This document shows, piece by piece, positions 1 to 9,728 of a DNA stretch of 64,000 nucleotides. Origin of the DNA: Pleurostoma richardsiae. Taxonomy: Eukaryota > Ascomycota > Sordariomycetes > Calosphaeriales > Pleurostomataceae. The translations under genes and the position numbers were made by a program. Numbering within the stretch: position 1 is the first letter of the stretch; each line of letters opens with the position of its first letter. Below the pieces are notes generated by a model. That model was given only the letters and a program-made list of their open reading frames with translations. It made no database searches and was not told the DNA's origin. The stretch is from positions 868,001 to 932,000 of the forward strand of contig JANBVO010000001.1 in the NCBI GenBank assembly GCA_030052745.1. Direction: 5' to 3'.

Positions 1-676
1 AGACGATCTGGTACTGCAGGTGGGAGGCGGCGACGTGCAGAAGGCAAGCGTAGACGACAAAAACGCTGACCGTCAGGCTGAGAAGCATTACCACGCTGAA
101 CCAGACGCTCAGGAGCCCTCGCGTCTCCGTAGGTGCAATTTCGACGATGGACATTGGCCCCGTGACAGTCAGGGGGCCGATGCCGAGGCCTGATATGAAG
201 CGGGCAGTGTAGAGGGCGCCGAGATGGCCGAAGGAGAGGGTCGCAATCAACTGGCCGATGATCCATATCGTCATGTAAAGACGAAGAGACCACAGGCGGC
301 CGATGCGATCATTGATGAAGAAGGACAGACCAGCGCCGACTCCCGCAGTGAGGTAGACGAAGGAGATGAAGTTGGACACCTCCTTCGGATTCGTGGCGGA
401 GGAGATGCCAAATGCATTCTTGAAGCCGGGCAGAGAGGGGACGACGGAACTTGAGCCTTGGTCCCACGCTGGAAAGTCATCAAATCTTAGCTATTGCTTC
501 CTTACCGGGAAAATTGGGCAGTCGATGGGTGACTTACTGATGGGGATACCCGACATAGCATACAGCGCAGCGGTCAGGAGCAGCCGGTGGTTGCATATGA
601 GCGGTCGCGGTGAGTTCCTGATAGCCGTGACATACTTGGCGAAGGTCGACTCCTTGAGAATGTTTGTGATGCCCAT
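1..676 (-). CDS. MFS sugar/quinate-type transporter, C-terminally cut by the window edge
   Basis: Two exons: 538-676 (starts MGITNILKESTF) and a second from 468 down to the window edge at base 1. The 69-bp intron 469-537 has a GTAAGTC donor and TTTCCAG acceptor and joins in phase to give GIPITWDQGSSSVV. The second exon reads as transmembrane MFS sequence with the RIGRLWSLR loop and GIGPLTVTGPMSIVEIAPTE, the sugar-porter signature between helices 4 and 5. Family knowledge: such proteins are 12-helix plasma-membrane proton symporters for sugars, quinate or related polyols. About 200 residues are visible of a usual ~530. It is divergent from the FAD oxidase at 1277 with 600 bp between, so they may share a promoter and a substrate path. 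The exact substrate cannot be told. Confidence 0.85.
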
Positions 677-1276
677 CGTGATATCAAGGTGAGATCGAGT
701 ATCGACGATCTTCGGCTTGTTGCTTCGCACGAAGTAGAGGTCCGGAAATAGCAAGAGTGTTTCCTTAAATCATTGGCGAGTCTCACCTGCAGTAGATATG
801 TGATATCGCTTATCATTCTGCCATGGGCTCGACAGCACAGCAGTTGCCGGATACCTATCTGTGTCCCCTGTCTTTGGAGAGACCGATGATCCCACAAGTC
901 TGGCTTCTCTGCGGGAACTCCTGTCCCGGGAGTCCCCATGACTCGTTTGGGCGTATCATCCCGAACTAGTGCAACTGTTATCTCTCCAGCCCGGCAACTG
1001 CCAATTGATCGCTGGTGGGGACTGGCAGTCAACTGACGAATGCCGGGAGAATCCGAGTTCTCTACAAGGAGCTGATTTGCTGGATTGACGCAGACAAATA
1101 GGGTAAGCTAAGCCGACTCCGACAGTGGTGTTATTGGGTTAAACGTAGGGATGGAGAATATTCGGGGTCTGGACACTTGTACGTTTCCATCGCGATAGTC
1201 TCACTCTCTAATGCGCTGCGTTGTTGGGCGTCAAACACTGTCTGAGTTACTGTAGACTGCGTGATTGAAACTTGAA
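677..1276. promoter_or_regulatory. Divergent intergenic region between carrier and FAD oxidase
   Basis: 600 bp between two start codons pointing away from each other, so it must hold both promoters. Short ORFs here are chance frames. No copy of the CGG-N10-CCG core motif of the aromatic cluster was seen. Confidence 0.5.
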
Positions 1277-2794
1277 ATGGACTCCCAAGCTCCTGGCAAG
1301 AATGATGCCATCATAATTGTCGGAGCAGGCGTCTTTGGCTTGAGCACTGCGCTGCATCTAGCAAAAAGGGGCTACACAAACGTCACCGTGTTCGATCGGC
1401 AACCCTACGATCAGACCCTGTATTCCTACTTGAGCGGCTGCGACGCAGCTTCAGCTGGTATTTTGATTCCGATCCCAGCTTGTCAACATCCATACTGACG
1501 GCTGACAGATATCAACAAGATCATTCGGAATGCCTATGGAACACAAACGGAATATCAAGAGCTGGGCTTCAGGGCTGTGGCAGAATGGAAGAAGTGGAAT
1601 GAGGAGCTGGAGGTTGGTGAACTGGTGCCACCGGGTATGAAGAAAGGTGATGTGGTCTTCTATAACAACGGCAATCTGTCTCTCAACGAAGGCGACACAC
1701 TGCATCCTTTTGAAGTTGCGACGATCAAGGCAATGGAAGAGTGTGGCCACAGAGACACGCAGCTGGTTACGTCGAATCCCCGCCAGGTTGCCATTGCGGA
1801 GGAGAGAGGCCTAGGATTCGCCATCGATCCATTCAGGAGGAAGGTCAGAGGAAAGTCTAACCTGGGTGTGCTGGACTCCAGTGGTGGCATGGCTGTTGCC
1901 GACAAGGCCTGTCGCTTTGCCCTCCACAAAGCCCGGCATCTCGGTGCGCGTTTCGTATTCGGACCTACAGCTGGAGCTTTCGAGTCGCTCATCCACGGTC
2001 CGTCGGGTGAGGTCACCGGGATCAAGACCAAGGACGGGAAGACGTACTGCGCTGCCCTAACCATTATGGCATGTGGTGGCTGGACGCCGACTCTCGTCCC
2101 GCAGCTCGACGGCCTCTGCGAGGCAACGGGCGGCTCTGTCGTCCTCATTAAGATCCCGCGGGATTCGCCGCTGTTTGCTCGCTTTGCGCCCGAGTCCTTC
2201 CCTACATGGATGTACAGGATGCGCGACGGCGCTGTAGGCGGTCTGTACGGGTTTCCGAGGGATGAGAGAGGTTACTTCAAGATCGGATACCGCGGATCGA
2301 AGTATACCAACCCAAAGGCTCAGGCCGACGGCGTCGAGCGCAGTGTTCCCGTCACGCGCTACACGGAAGGGGAGAAGCTTGAGCAGATACCGAAGCAGGC
2401 AATGTCTGTCATCAAGAAGTTCTTAGCTGAGTACCTGCCAGAGATTGGGGCAGAAGGACTTGGAATTGATCTCACCCGCGTGTGCTGGTACACCGACACA
2501 TTCGATAACCACTACGTTGTCGACCGAGTTCCTGGACAGAGGAGCTTGATGGTTGCGACGGGCGGTAGTGGCCACGCATTCAAGTATTTGCCCATCTTAG
2601 GCAGTCTAGTCGTGGATATCATCGAAGGAATTGAGACGGACCGGCCCGTCGTGAGAGCGTGGAAGTGGAGGAAGCTTGGTGAGACGTCACCAGTCAACGT
2701 GCTTATGGAGGGCAAGAAAGGCTCGCGAGCGCTGCAGAATATCACCTTGACGTCAGACACCGATCTCAAACTAGGAACAGAGTCGAAATTGTAG
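1277..2794 (+). CDS. FAD-dependent amine/amino-acid oxidase (fructosyl-amine / saccharopine / pipecolate oxidase type)
   Basis: Exons 1277-1457 and 1509-2794, intron 1458-1508 (51 bp), 488 aa. The N-terminus has the Rossmann FAD motif [18 protein letters not shown] near residue 15. The C-terminal part has [17 protein letters not shown] and [13 protein letters not shown]. In the monomeric sarcosine oxidase / Amadoriase family the cysteine of the CWYT motif carries FAD covalently and the GGSGHAFK loop binds the cofactor. The enzyme would oxidise a secondary amine (N-alkylated amino acid, fructosyl amino acid, saccharopine or pipecolate) to imine with release of peroxide. Such fungal enzymes are often peroxisomal, but the C-terminal TESKL is only a weak PTS1-like end. 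Start chosen at the first ATG ahead of the dinucleotide fold. Divergent from the MFS carrier at left. Confidence 0.87.
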
Positions 2795-4193
2795 ATATGC
2801 GGTACTCACCTTCATCGTACAGTAGCTAGGCGGTGGCTCTGCGGAGAGATGTGCTCGACCGAGCAGAAAGAGAACTAGGTATACACAGGGACACATGTGA
2901 GACGACCGTGATAGAGAGAGAGAGTATCATTAACGTAAGTAGATATGGTAAACTATCCAGGCAAACATAGAAAGGTGTACAATGTATGTTGGATCTAACC
3001 TCTAATCGCCACCCGTGGGTAGGAGTGACGATGCCTGAGGTCGTGATCCTATTTGATCTGTCTGGTATCTGTACATCGTTGATGTGGAAGGCCCTGCCTT
3101 GCGCCAGGGCAGTATCAAGATGCAATCTTTACCAGATCCAACTTGAAATCCGGCCGATGAAGTGGGATCCGATTCCTCTGCCTGGGCACCATTGTTGTGG
3201 GTGGTAGGCGGTTGAGGGACTACGATCCAGTTTGTGTAAGAAGGAAAATGGAGGAAAGGGAAGAGGCATCGCGAGGTGCCTCTTTTATAAGAATTCAAGG
3301 CGGTCTGTGCGAGCGTGAAGTGCTTTTCTGCCACCATTAATCGCTTTTGGGATGCTTCCTTCTGACTTTGTGGCTCGATGGTGATGATTTGGTCTCCAGC
3401 CGCATCATGCGGCTGAAGTGGTTGCGTTTAAGGAGTGAGTCGCGGATAGGGGGGATGGTGCAAAGAGTAGAGCCGGGCAAGAAGATTTGAGCCGGCACCC
3501 ACGTCGACTTTTAAAAACCTTATCATCACTTTCACTGAGTAAGAATACCGAAGTTGTAGCTGATATCTCCTGTCTTCTTATGGTAGGATCACTCTCTAAA
3601 GAGCTGATAGCTGAAGAACAATGCCTAACAGGATATTCACAGTCTTGGTCTACTCACCATTGCTAAGGGGTTTAGGGACAGGCCCATAAATCATATCTGA
3701 AAGCAACTGGAATTATTTACAAAACTATTTATTATCTATCCTTTCGGGGTAGCTGACAGTGGTGGTAAGCGCGGAATTTACTTATCAACACTGTGGTCCA
3801 TCTCTTTGCCCTAGGATAGGTCCGTCAAGTTATCTCGCGACTGTGAGATGAGGGGATACCACGAGTCAGAAAGAACCCTTTTAAAAGACCGCTCGTGTCT
3901 TCTTGGTCACATTTGACAGTCCTGATTCCTTCGGAAGGTCACTCTGCCCAGTCGGTTACCCGCGCTACATGCCGAGCTCCGAATGCAAGTTTGAGATACC
4001 AAGTCTGTGTTCACCATAATGCACCCTTTCTTTGCAACATCGAACCTTTCCTCCATGTTAGAATTTACAGGGCACAATATTTATGTGGCACCTCACTTTC
4101 TTAGACGGTTAGGCGGTACGGGGCTTAAGCTAGAATCTGAATACTAAGAACTCATGTTGTGATGGGATATAAAGCGTAATTACAAGCTCTCTT
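2795..4193. other. Intergenic, 1.4 kb, no gene seen
   Basis: Convergent ends of the FAD oxidase (+) and the GNAT-like gene (-). Short ORFs at 2826-3337 and 3895-4104 lack family features and credible splice partners. There is a short GA-rich run near 2910-2930. I see nothing else. Confidence 0.5.
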
Positions 4194-5069
4194 CTATTTG
4201 TTGCTACTCTGCTCCTCGTACAATGTGACCAAGATTCTTGTTGCACGCTCTTGAGACGGCGCAAACGGTCTCCTTACCTCCCCATCTACCACCTCCTCAA
4301 ACTCGCCAACGTTGTCAATGGCGCCAAGCAACTTTGATATGAACGGCGCCGGCGGGTTGAGCCATGCTTTAGTCACCGCATCGTGAATACAGTCGATCTG
4401 GATGCGTTTAAATCCTTGGGTCCCTGCCTTCGCCATCAACCAGTGCGCCAAGTTCTTCATTATCCCGCGACCTTCGTAGTCTGCCCGCGTGACGGTACCG
4501 CTACGGAAAAGAAGCTCGTGGGAATCCTTGGGCTTCAACGTCGTAGGATCGCGATCGTCGAGAGAATCAAGTGCCCGAGTGATATCAGCAAGTGCTGGAA
4601 GCACCCCAAATGTCGGAGCCAACTGGGCCGGGCCAAGGCCGGGGACAGCGTCAACGCTAAGCGCTATGGAAACGAGAGGGAAATCCATGGCCTCGAGCAA
4701 ATCCTCCCCGGTTGCGGACGTGTCATTCGAGTTCCAGTACAATTTGCCTTCGGTAACAGCTGACTCCGGTCTCTTGAACTCGTACTCTGTGTCGAACACT
4801 CCATAAGAGAGGCCCTCCTCCAGCTGTGGCCTGATCAGATTGTCGGTAGCAGCGAAGGTACGGTACACTCGCCCAGTTTTCTCTGTCGGATATATGGCGC
4901 CGAAGAAACTGGAGCGAAACAGCATGCCATGCGCTATGATGGCTTTCACCCAATGGATATGTTCAAGAGTCAACTGGCGGATTTCATAACGAGGGGCAAG
5001 GCTAGCAGCTTGTTCGAGAGGGTTTGTCATGATGGTTGTCAAAGAGAAGAATCTAGGCAGGTTGTTCAT
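4194..5069 (-). CDS. GNAT-superfamily N-acetyltransferase-like protein
   Basis: Single exon, 291 aa (278 if the second ATG, MTNPLEQ at 5030, is used). The stretch TRADYEGRGIMKNLAHWLM near residue 200 fits GNAT motif A, where a basic-glycine turn (RxxGxG/A-like) binds acetyl-CoA pyrophosphate, and it is followed by a beta strand GFKRIQIDC. The rest of the chain shows weak conservation that I can judge, as is common for fungal-only GNAT groups. It would transfer an acyl group from acyl-CoA to a small amine or protein substrate; the acceptor is unknown. It lies alone between two large intergenic gaps, convergent with the FAD oxidase. Confidence 0.65.
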   Translation of the reverse strand: MNNLPRFFSLTTIMTNPLEQAASLAPRYEIRQLTLEHIHWVKAIIAHGMLFRSSFFGAIYPTEKTGRVYRTFAATDNLIRPQLEEGLSYGVFDTEYEFKRPESAVTEGKLYWNSNDTSATGEDLLEAMDFPLVSIALSVDAVPGLGPAQLAPTFGVLPALADITRALDSLDDRDPTTLKPKDSHELLFRSGTVTRADYEGRGIMKNLAHWLMAKAGTQGFKRIQIDCIHDAVTKAWLNPPAPFISKLLGAIDNVGEFEEVVDGEVRRPFAPSQERATRILVTLYEEQSSNK

Positions 5070-5758
5070 TAAGCAACTCCGGCCATCAGACTACCACACA
5101 AAGGCGCTCAATTGAATCGCAGTGCTATATATACATTATTCAAGTTGATGCACGTATGGCCGTCGGAGATGTATAACCTACCCATGGGCATTGCAATGAT
5201 TACCCACGAAGAGTCTGACATCAGCTTGAATACCCGAGGACAGTGTATGATTGGAACAGTTGACTTGATAAGCCACGAATAACACAGGCCCCGGTGTTGC
5301 TATCTCAGGGGACCTTCCTTTCTAAGAAGTGCTATATGTAAGATCCGCTGGACGTGGGATGTCAGCTTGAAGAGATGACATCGGAGCGAGACAGGTTCAA
5401 GCAAACGCATGATGTGCTGAAAGTTGCTGACTCGCTATGGGCTCAATCCAGTTCGTCATCCCTAAAAGGACGAGCCAGATCTTGCCAGCGTATCATGAGT
5501 TGGATTGACAATGAGAAGTGAGAAGTGACTTGCACGCGACTCTACGAGTGTCCGTTAGTTAGCTTGCCAATGGGATCCCTCCTTGAATCCAGCTATCGAA
5601 CTTCCTGCCCAGACGTGCTCGCTCGAGCTTTGCTAGTGACTCGCAATCGAAAGCAATCCTCAAATCTAGCAGTTCATAATATCAATCTATGCTATTGATT
5701 CAAAGATATACAACTAAAGCAGAACAAACACAAACGCGGTTGACATCAACCACGAAAC
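5070..5758. other. Intergenic, 0.7 kb
   Basis: Upstream of the GNAT-like gene (-) and downstream of the flavin monooxygenase (-). It should hold the GNAT promoter; no ORF or repeat stands out. Confidence 0.45.
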
Positions 5759-7045
5759 TCAGTGAGCCTTCACACCAGTGGGTTGAGCATTCGCATCAGC
5801 CCAGTTCGCACCCTCCTTGTTGATGTTCTCTGCATCGTGGCTAAACAGCCACTTGCGCCTATCATCGTAGCCCCAGAAGACAGGATTCTCCGCCGCGTTC
5901 CTCCGCATGCGCTCGTCCCGCGCCACCTGCTCCTCGCCATCGTCGATGTGCAGAATGTACTGGTGCTCGCGCGTCTTGGCCTGCACCAGCGTCGCCCGCG
6001 GCATCCGGATGCCCTCGTACGTCTCGAGCGCCGCCGGCAGGTCCACGTCGCTGGCCAGGCACTGCCGCAGCACGGCCGCGTCCTCGAACGCCTGCGCGGC
6101 GCCCTGTGCCAGGTACGGCAGCATGGGGTGGCACGAGTCGCCGAGCAGGACGGCCTTGCCGGAGGGGTGCGTCCAGCGGGTCAGGTTGGGCAGGTCGCAC
6201 AGCCGCCACTTCATGAAGTCACCGGTCAGCGCGCACAGCTTCTGCACGCGCGGCTCCCACTTGGCGAAGCGCTCGCACAGCTCGCGGTTGTCGCCCTTGA
6301 CGACCCAGACCTCGTCGGTCGTCTCGTTGTACGAGGTCGCGCACACGACGATGTTGTACAGCTCGCCGTTGCGGATGGGATAGCCGACGAGGTGGGCGTC
6401 GGGGCCGCACCATGAGGTCGTGCAGGGGTCGGTGATGAGGCTCGCCAGGTCCGGGTCCGCCAGCAGCTTCTCGCCGGGAATGAGGATCCGGTACGCGACA
6501 TCTCCGGTGTCGCGCGGTACGTCAGGCTTGCCGGTGAGGAGCGGGCGCGCAATCGACTTGATGCCGTCTGCGCCGATGATGAGGTCGGCCTTGTAGATCT
6601 CGCCCTCCTGGGTCTTTGCATAGGGAGCATCGAAGTCGTACTCAATCACTCTCTTCTTGGTAAAGATCTTCACGCCTGCATTCTGAGCCGCCTTGAGGAG
6701 ACCTGCGTGCAGATCGGCACGGTGGACAAGGTAGTAAGGGGCGCCGTGCGTTTCGACAATGTTCTCCATGGGCAGCTTCGTGATGGTGGAGCCATCTTCC
6801 CAGCGGACGAAGTGGTACCGCTTGGATACTGACTTCTTCATGTTCTGCAGGTCGACACCCCAGCGGAGGAGCAACCGGCTAGAGTTGGGAGGAACTCTAA
6901 TACCCGCACCAGCCTCGGCGAACTCGGGCGCCGAGTCGATGATAGTCACTCTGTGGCCATCTGTCTGCAGCGCAAGACCGGCCGCCAGCCCTCCCAGGCC
7001 AGCGCCGACAACCAAAATGTCCATAGACCGTGAAGCTTGCGGCAT
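5759..7045 (-). CDS. FAD-dependent aromatic hydroxylase, salicylate-hydroxylase type
   Basis: Intronless, 428 aa, the usual length for single-component class A flavoprotein monooxygenases. Three hallmark motifs are in order: the N-terminal FAD fold VVGAGLGGLAAGLAL (about residue 12), the DG motif ADLIIGADGIKS (about 160) and the GD motif AVLLGDSCHPMLPYLAQGA (about 300). The HPMLPYLAQGAAQAFEDA form of the GD motif is typical of fungal salicylate hydroxylases. Family role: NAD(P)H-dependent hydroxylation, for salicylate with decarboxylation to catechol. Related enzymes act on 3- or 4-hydroxybenzoate, so the substrate is inferred from motif and context. It faces the MFS carrier at 7965 across 919 bp that contain a CGG-N10-CCG site at 7414-7429. 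Confidence 0.88.
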   Translation of the reverse strand: MPQASRSMDILVVGAGLGGLAAGLALQTDGHRVTIIDSAPEFAEAGAGIRVPPNSSRLLLRWGVDLQNMKKSVSKRYHFVRWEDGSTITKLPMENIVETHGAPYYLVHRADLHAGLLKAAQNAGVKIFTKKRVIEYDFDAPYAKTQEGEIYKADLIIGADGIKSIARPLLTGKPDVPRDTGDVAYRILIPGEKLLADPDLASLITDPCTTSWCGPDAHLVGYPIRNGELYNIVVCATSYNETTDEVWVVKGDNRELCERFAKWEPRVQKLCALTGDFMKWRLCDLPNLTRWTHPSGKAVLLGDSCHPMLPYLAQGAAQAFEDAAVLRQCLASDVDLPAALETYEGIRMPRATLVQAKTREHQYILHIDDGEEQVARDERMRRNAAENPVFWGYDDRRKWLFSHDAENINKEGANWADANAQPTGVKAH

Positions 7046-7964
7046 TTTGTGCGAGGATCTCTAGTGTATTGCGAAAGGAACTGATAAAGGGTATCTCGTA
7101 TGAACTGGGAAATGCCTGAACCGCTGGTCCTTGGGCCTTCTCTTGGCGACGCCGTCAGGTCTTTCTTATATTTCTTTTCTATGGGTTTGTTGATGGAGAA
7201 GATCCCAGATTCAAAACTCGGTGTTTGAAAGACCGGCCTCGCCACAATGCCCGCCTTTGTTCCCGGAAGAGCCGCTTCAATATCTCCAGTGATGCAGCTG
7301 GATGCAGCCATCCTGTCCCGGAACAGTAAACCCGGCTGCTGAGTCTGTTTCGCTTTGAGGATGGAGTCTGCTTCCTTGTGTTGGTGAACTAAACCGACGC
7401 GAAAACCTTCGTTCCGGATCCATGCTTCCGGTGGTGGGCTTTTCCCTAGTCACGCTTCACTCTTCTCTACTTTCACCCCCCGCAGGACTCCTCCCCCGCG
7501 TAATGTGGGAACACCCTCCACAAATCCTGGGGTAGTAGTCGGCTCGTCTTATTACCCCAGGATTGGAAGGGCTGGAGGGTTGGTTCAGTTGTACGGAAGT
7601 ACAACACAACCAGTCTTATCTGTTAAGCAGTGACCGCCAGTGAGGTGACTCTCATTGTGTGTGGTCCTGCGTGGTCCCGACTGTCTCAGCTTGGCTTCCT
7701 CGTCTTTTAAACGAATCGTGCAGACCAAATTAGAAGTGTCCCTCGCGCAATGTAGCATCCCTATCATGCTTTTGTGTAGAATCTTGTACTCAAAACAAAG
7801 TGTTGGCAACCGTATATCTGCAATCTCCACCCCAGCATTCAGAAGCAAACTCGAGATATATAATCCTCGATGCCAATCACCTCGGTTGACAGGCCGCCCT
7901 TCCCTTGTTAAGGCGTTTTGCCGCTTTTGTTTTTCCGACTCGTCCATTCACCTTTGCGAAAGAG
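7046..7964. promoter_or_regulatory. Divergent promoter of flavin monooxygenase and MFS carrier
   Basis: 919 bp between two start codons. It holds the shared cluster motif at 7414-7429 and a second CGG-N10-CCG site at 7319-7334 that lacks the common core. No coding sequence is supported. Confidence 0.55.
7414..7429. promoter_or_regulatory. Candidate operator CGG-ATCCATGCTT-CCG (cluster motif copy 1)
   Basis: Gapped palindrome with 10-bp spacer, of the type bound by Zn2Cys6 dimers. It sits 369 bp upstream of the flavin monooxygenase start and 536 bp upstream of the carrier start. The core YAYGCWY is shared with copies at 12717, 16396 and 18666. Confidence 0.6.
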
Positions 7965-9551
7965 ATGTCGTCCCGTTCTGTGCATGATGATGCTGTGCTG
8001 GAGAAGCAAGATGTCGAGCATGTGGAGTCCAACTCGGTGTATGAGGAAGATGCTGTCGAGGCGAAGAAGGTCATCCGAAAGATCGACTTCCGCCTTATTC
8101 CTCTGCTGATGTTCCTTTACACCCTTACCTTTCTCGACCGTGTGAACATTGGCAATGCCAGACTCTGGCACCTCGAGCGCGACCTCGGCATGTCGGGATA
8201 TGATTACAATATCGTAGTACTCGGTGAGCACTCATCGCGTCTAAGCTTAATGAGGTACAGAACTGACATTGCGTCCCCAAGTATTTTACATACCCTACAT
8301 CCTGCTTGAAATCCCCTCCAACATGATCCTCAACCGCGTCCCGCCGCGCTACTGGGTTGGCTTCCTCACCATGGGCTGGGGCCTCTCCGTCACCTTCGCC
8401 GGCTTCTGCACCAGCATGGGCGGGCTCGTGACCGCGCGCATCTTCATCGGCATCTTCGAGGCCAGCATGTTCCCCGGCTGCCTCTTCCTCATCGGCTCCT
8501 GGTACCGTCGCCACGAGCTCGTCACTCGCATGGCCTGGTTCATGGTCTCCAATGACCTCGCCGGCACCTTCTCCGGCTTGCTCGGCGCCGGCCTTGGTTC
8601 CATGGACGGCGTCCGCGGCTACTCGGGCTGGTCGTGGATCTTCTTCGTCGAGGGCTCCGTCACCTGCTGCGCCGGGGTGCTAGCGCTGCTCTTCCTGCCG
8701 CCCTTTCCGGAGGAGTCAACCTTCCTAAAGCCGGAGGAGAAGGCCTGGGTGCTACGGCGGCTGAAGAGCGACGACAATAACCGCACCAAGGAGCAGGCGA
8801 AGATGGGCCTCAAAGGCGTCCTGAAGGCTCTTGGAGACTGGAAGGTCCTCACTGCTGGCGTACTCTACCTCGCCGTGTGCGTCACGGCATACTCACTCTC
8901 CGTCTTCCAGCCGACGGTCCTCAAGACCTTTGGATGGTCGGACCTCAAGTCCAACCTCCTCAGCGCACCCGTTCGTGCGGCATCAGGCGTGGTGTCCGTC
9001 ATCATGGGTATCTGCAGCGACAAGCTTAAGAGGAGAGGCATATTCTGCGTGTGTGGCTTTTTGGTCAGCATCATGGGCAACCTCCTGGTTATGCTCCTGA
9101 CCAACGGTAACTTGAGGTACATGGGTTTCTACTTTGCCGCAATTGGCATCTACATCTGCCAGCCGCTCGTGATTGCATGGTGGTAAGTCTCCTTCGCAAC
9201 CCTCCCTGAAACCAGGCTTCCTGACACGGAGCCACAAATAGCATCAATCAGGTCGTAGGCTACACTAAGCGTGGTACGGTGACCGCCTTTGCCGTCAGCT
9301 GCGGTCAGGTCGGCGGCATCATCTCCTCCGTCGTGTTCCCGTCCAAGGACGGGCCGCAGTATGTCCCCGGCATCTCGACCTGCATCGCCTTTCAGGTTGT
9401 GGGCCTTATTGCTGCTGTCAATATGTGGGTGTGCTGCGGCTGGGAAAACAAGCAGCGTGAGAGTGGCAAGAGAGACCACCTGCGCCAGTTAAGCGATGAG
9501 GAGCAGGAGAAGCTGGGCGAGCGCCATCCAGATTTCCGGTATACTCTTTGA
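7965..9551 (+). CDS. MFS transporter, anion:cation symporter (allantoate/nicotinate permease-like)
   Basis: Exons 7965-8223, 8282-9182 and 9242-9551; introns of 58 and 59 bp; 489 aa. The start MSSRSVHDDAVLEKQ is followed by KKVIRKIDFRLIPLLMFLYTLTFLDRVNIGNARL, the signature of the fungal Dal5/Tna1 ACS family. Further on are VFYIPYILLEIPSNMIL and AWCINQVVGYTKRG, also family typical. These carriers take up carboxylates such as allantoate, nicotinate, pantothenate or aromatic acids at the plasma membrane. The divergent pairing with a salicylate-hydroxylase-type enzyme and position inside the aromatic cluster suggest an aromatic-acid importer (inference). The C-terminal tail RDHLRQLSDEEQEKLGERHPDFRYTL is the usual cytosolic end. 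Confidence 0.9.
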
Positions 9552-9728
9552 TCGGTCACGATGCCAGGAATGGGAAGAAAGTATTGACAGCGCGGATAAA
9601 GGGGTTGACACCCTGGTCATGAATTAATGATATCATCTATCGTGCATGAACAGTCGCGTGCTCGCGTTCGCAAAGTCTGCCGGCGAACTGTGTGCCAAAT
9701 GACCCATAAGATGCACAGAACGCCCCCG

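Noticed and set aside
3002-3337. 111-codon minus-strand ORF
   Set aside because: No recognisable features and no conserved-looking segment.
5762-6415. 217-codon plus-strand ORF inside the flavin monooxygenase
   Set aside because: Exact antisense of a strongly conserved enzyme in a GC-rich reading; it has no motifs of its own.
7319-7334. Second CGG-N10-CCG in the monooxygenase/carrier promoter
   Set aside because: Spacer AACAGTAAAC lacks the core; kept only as a note.
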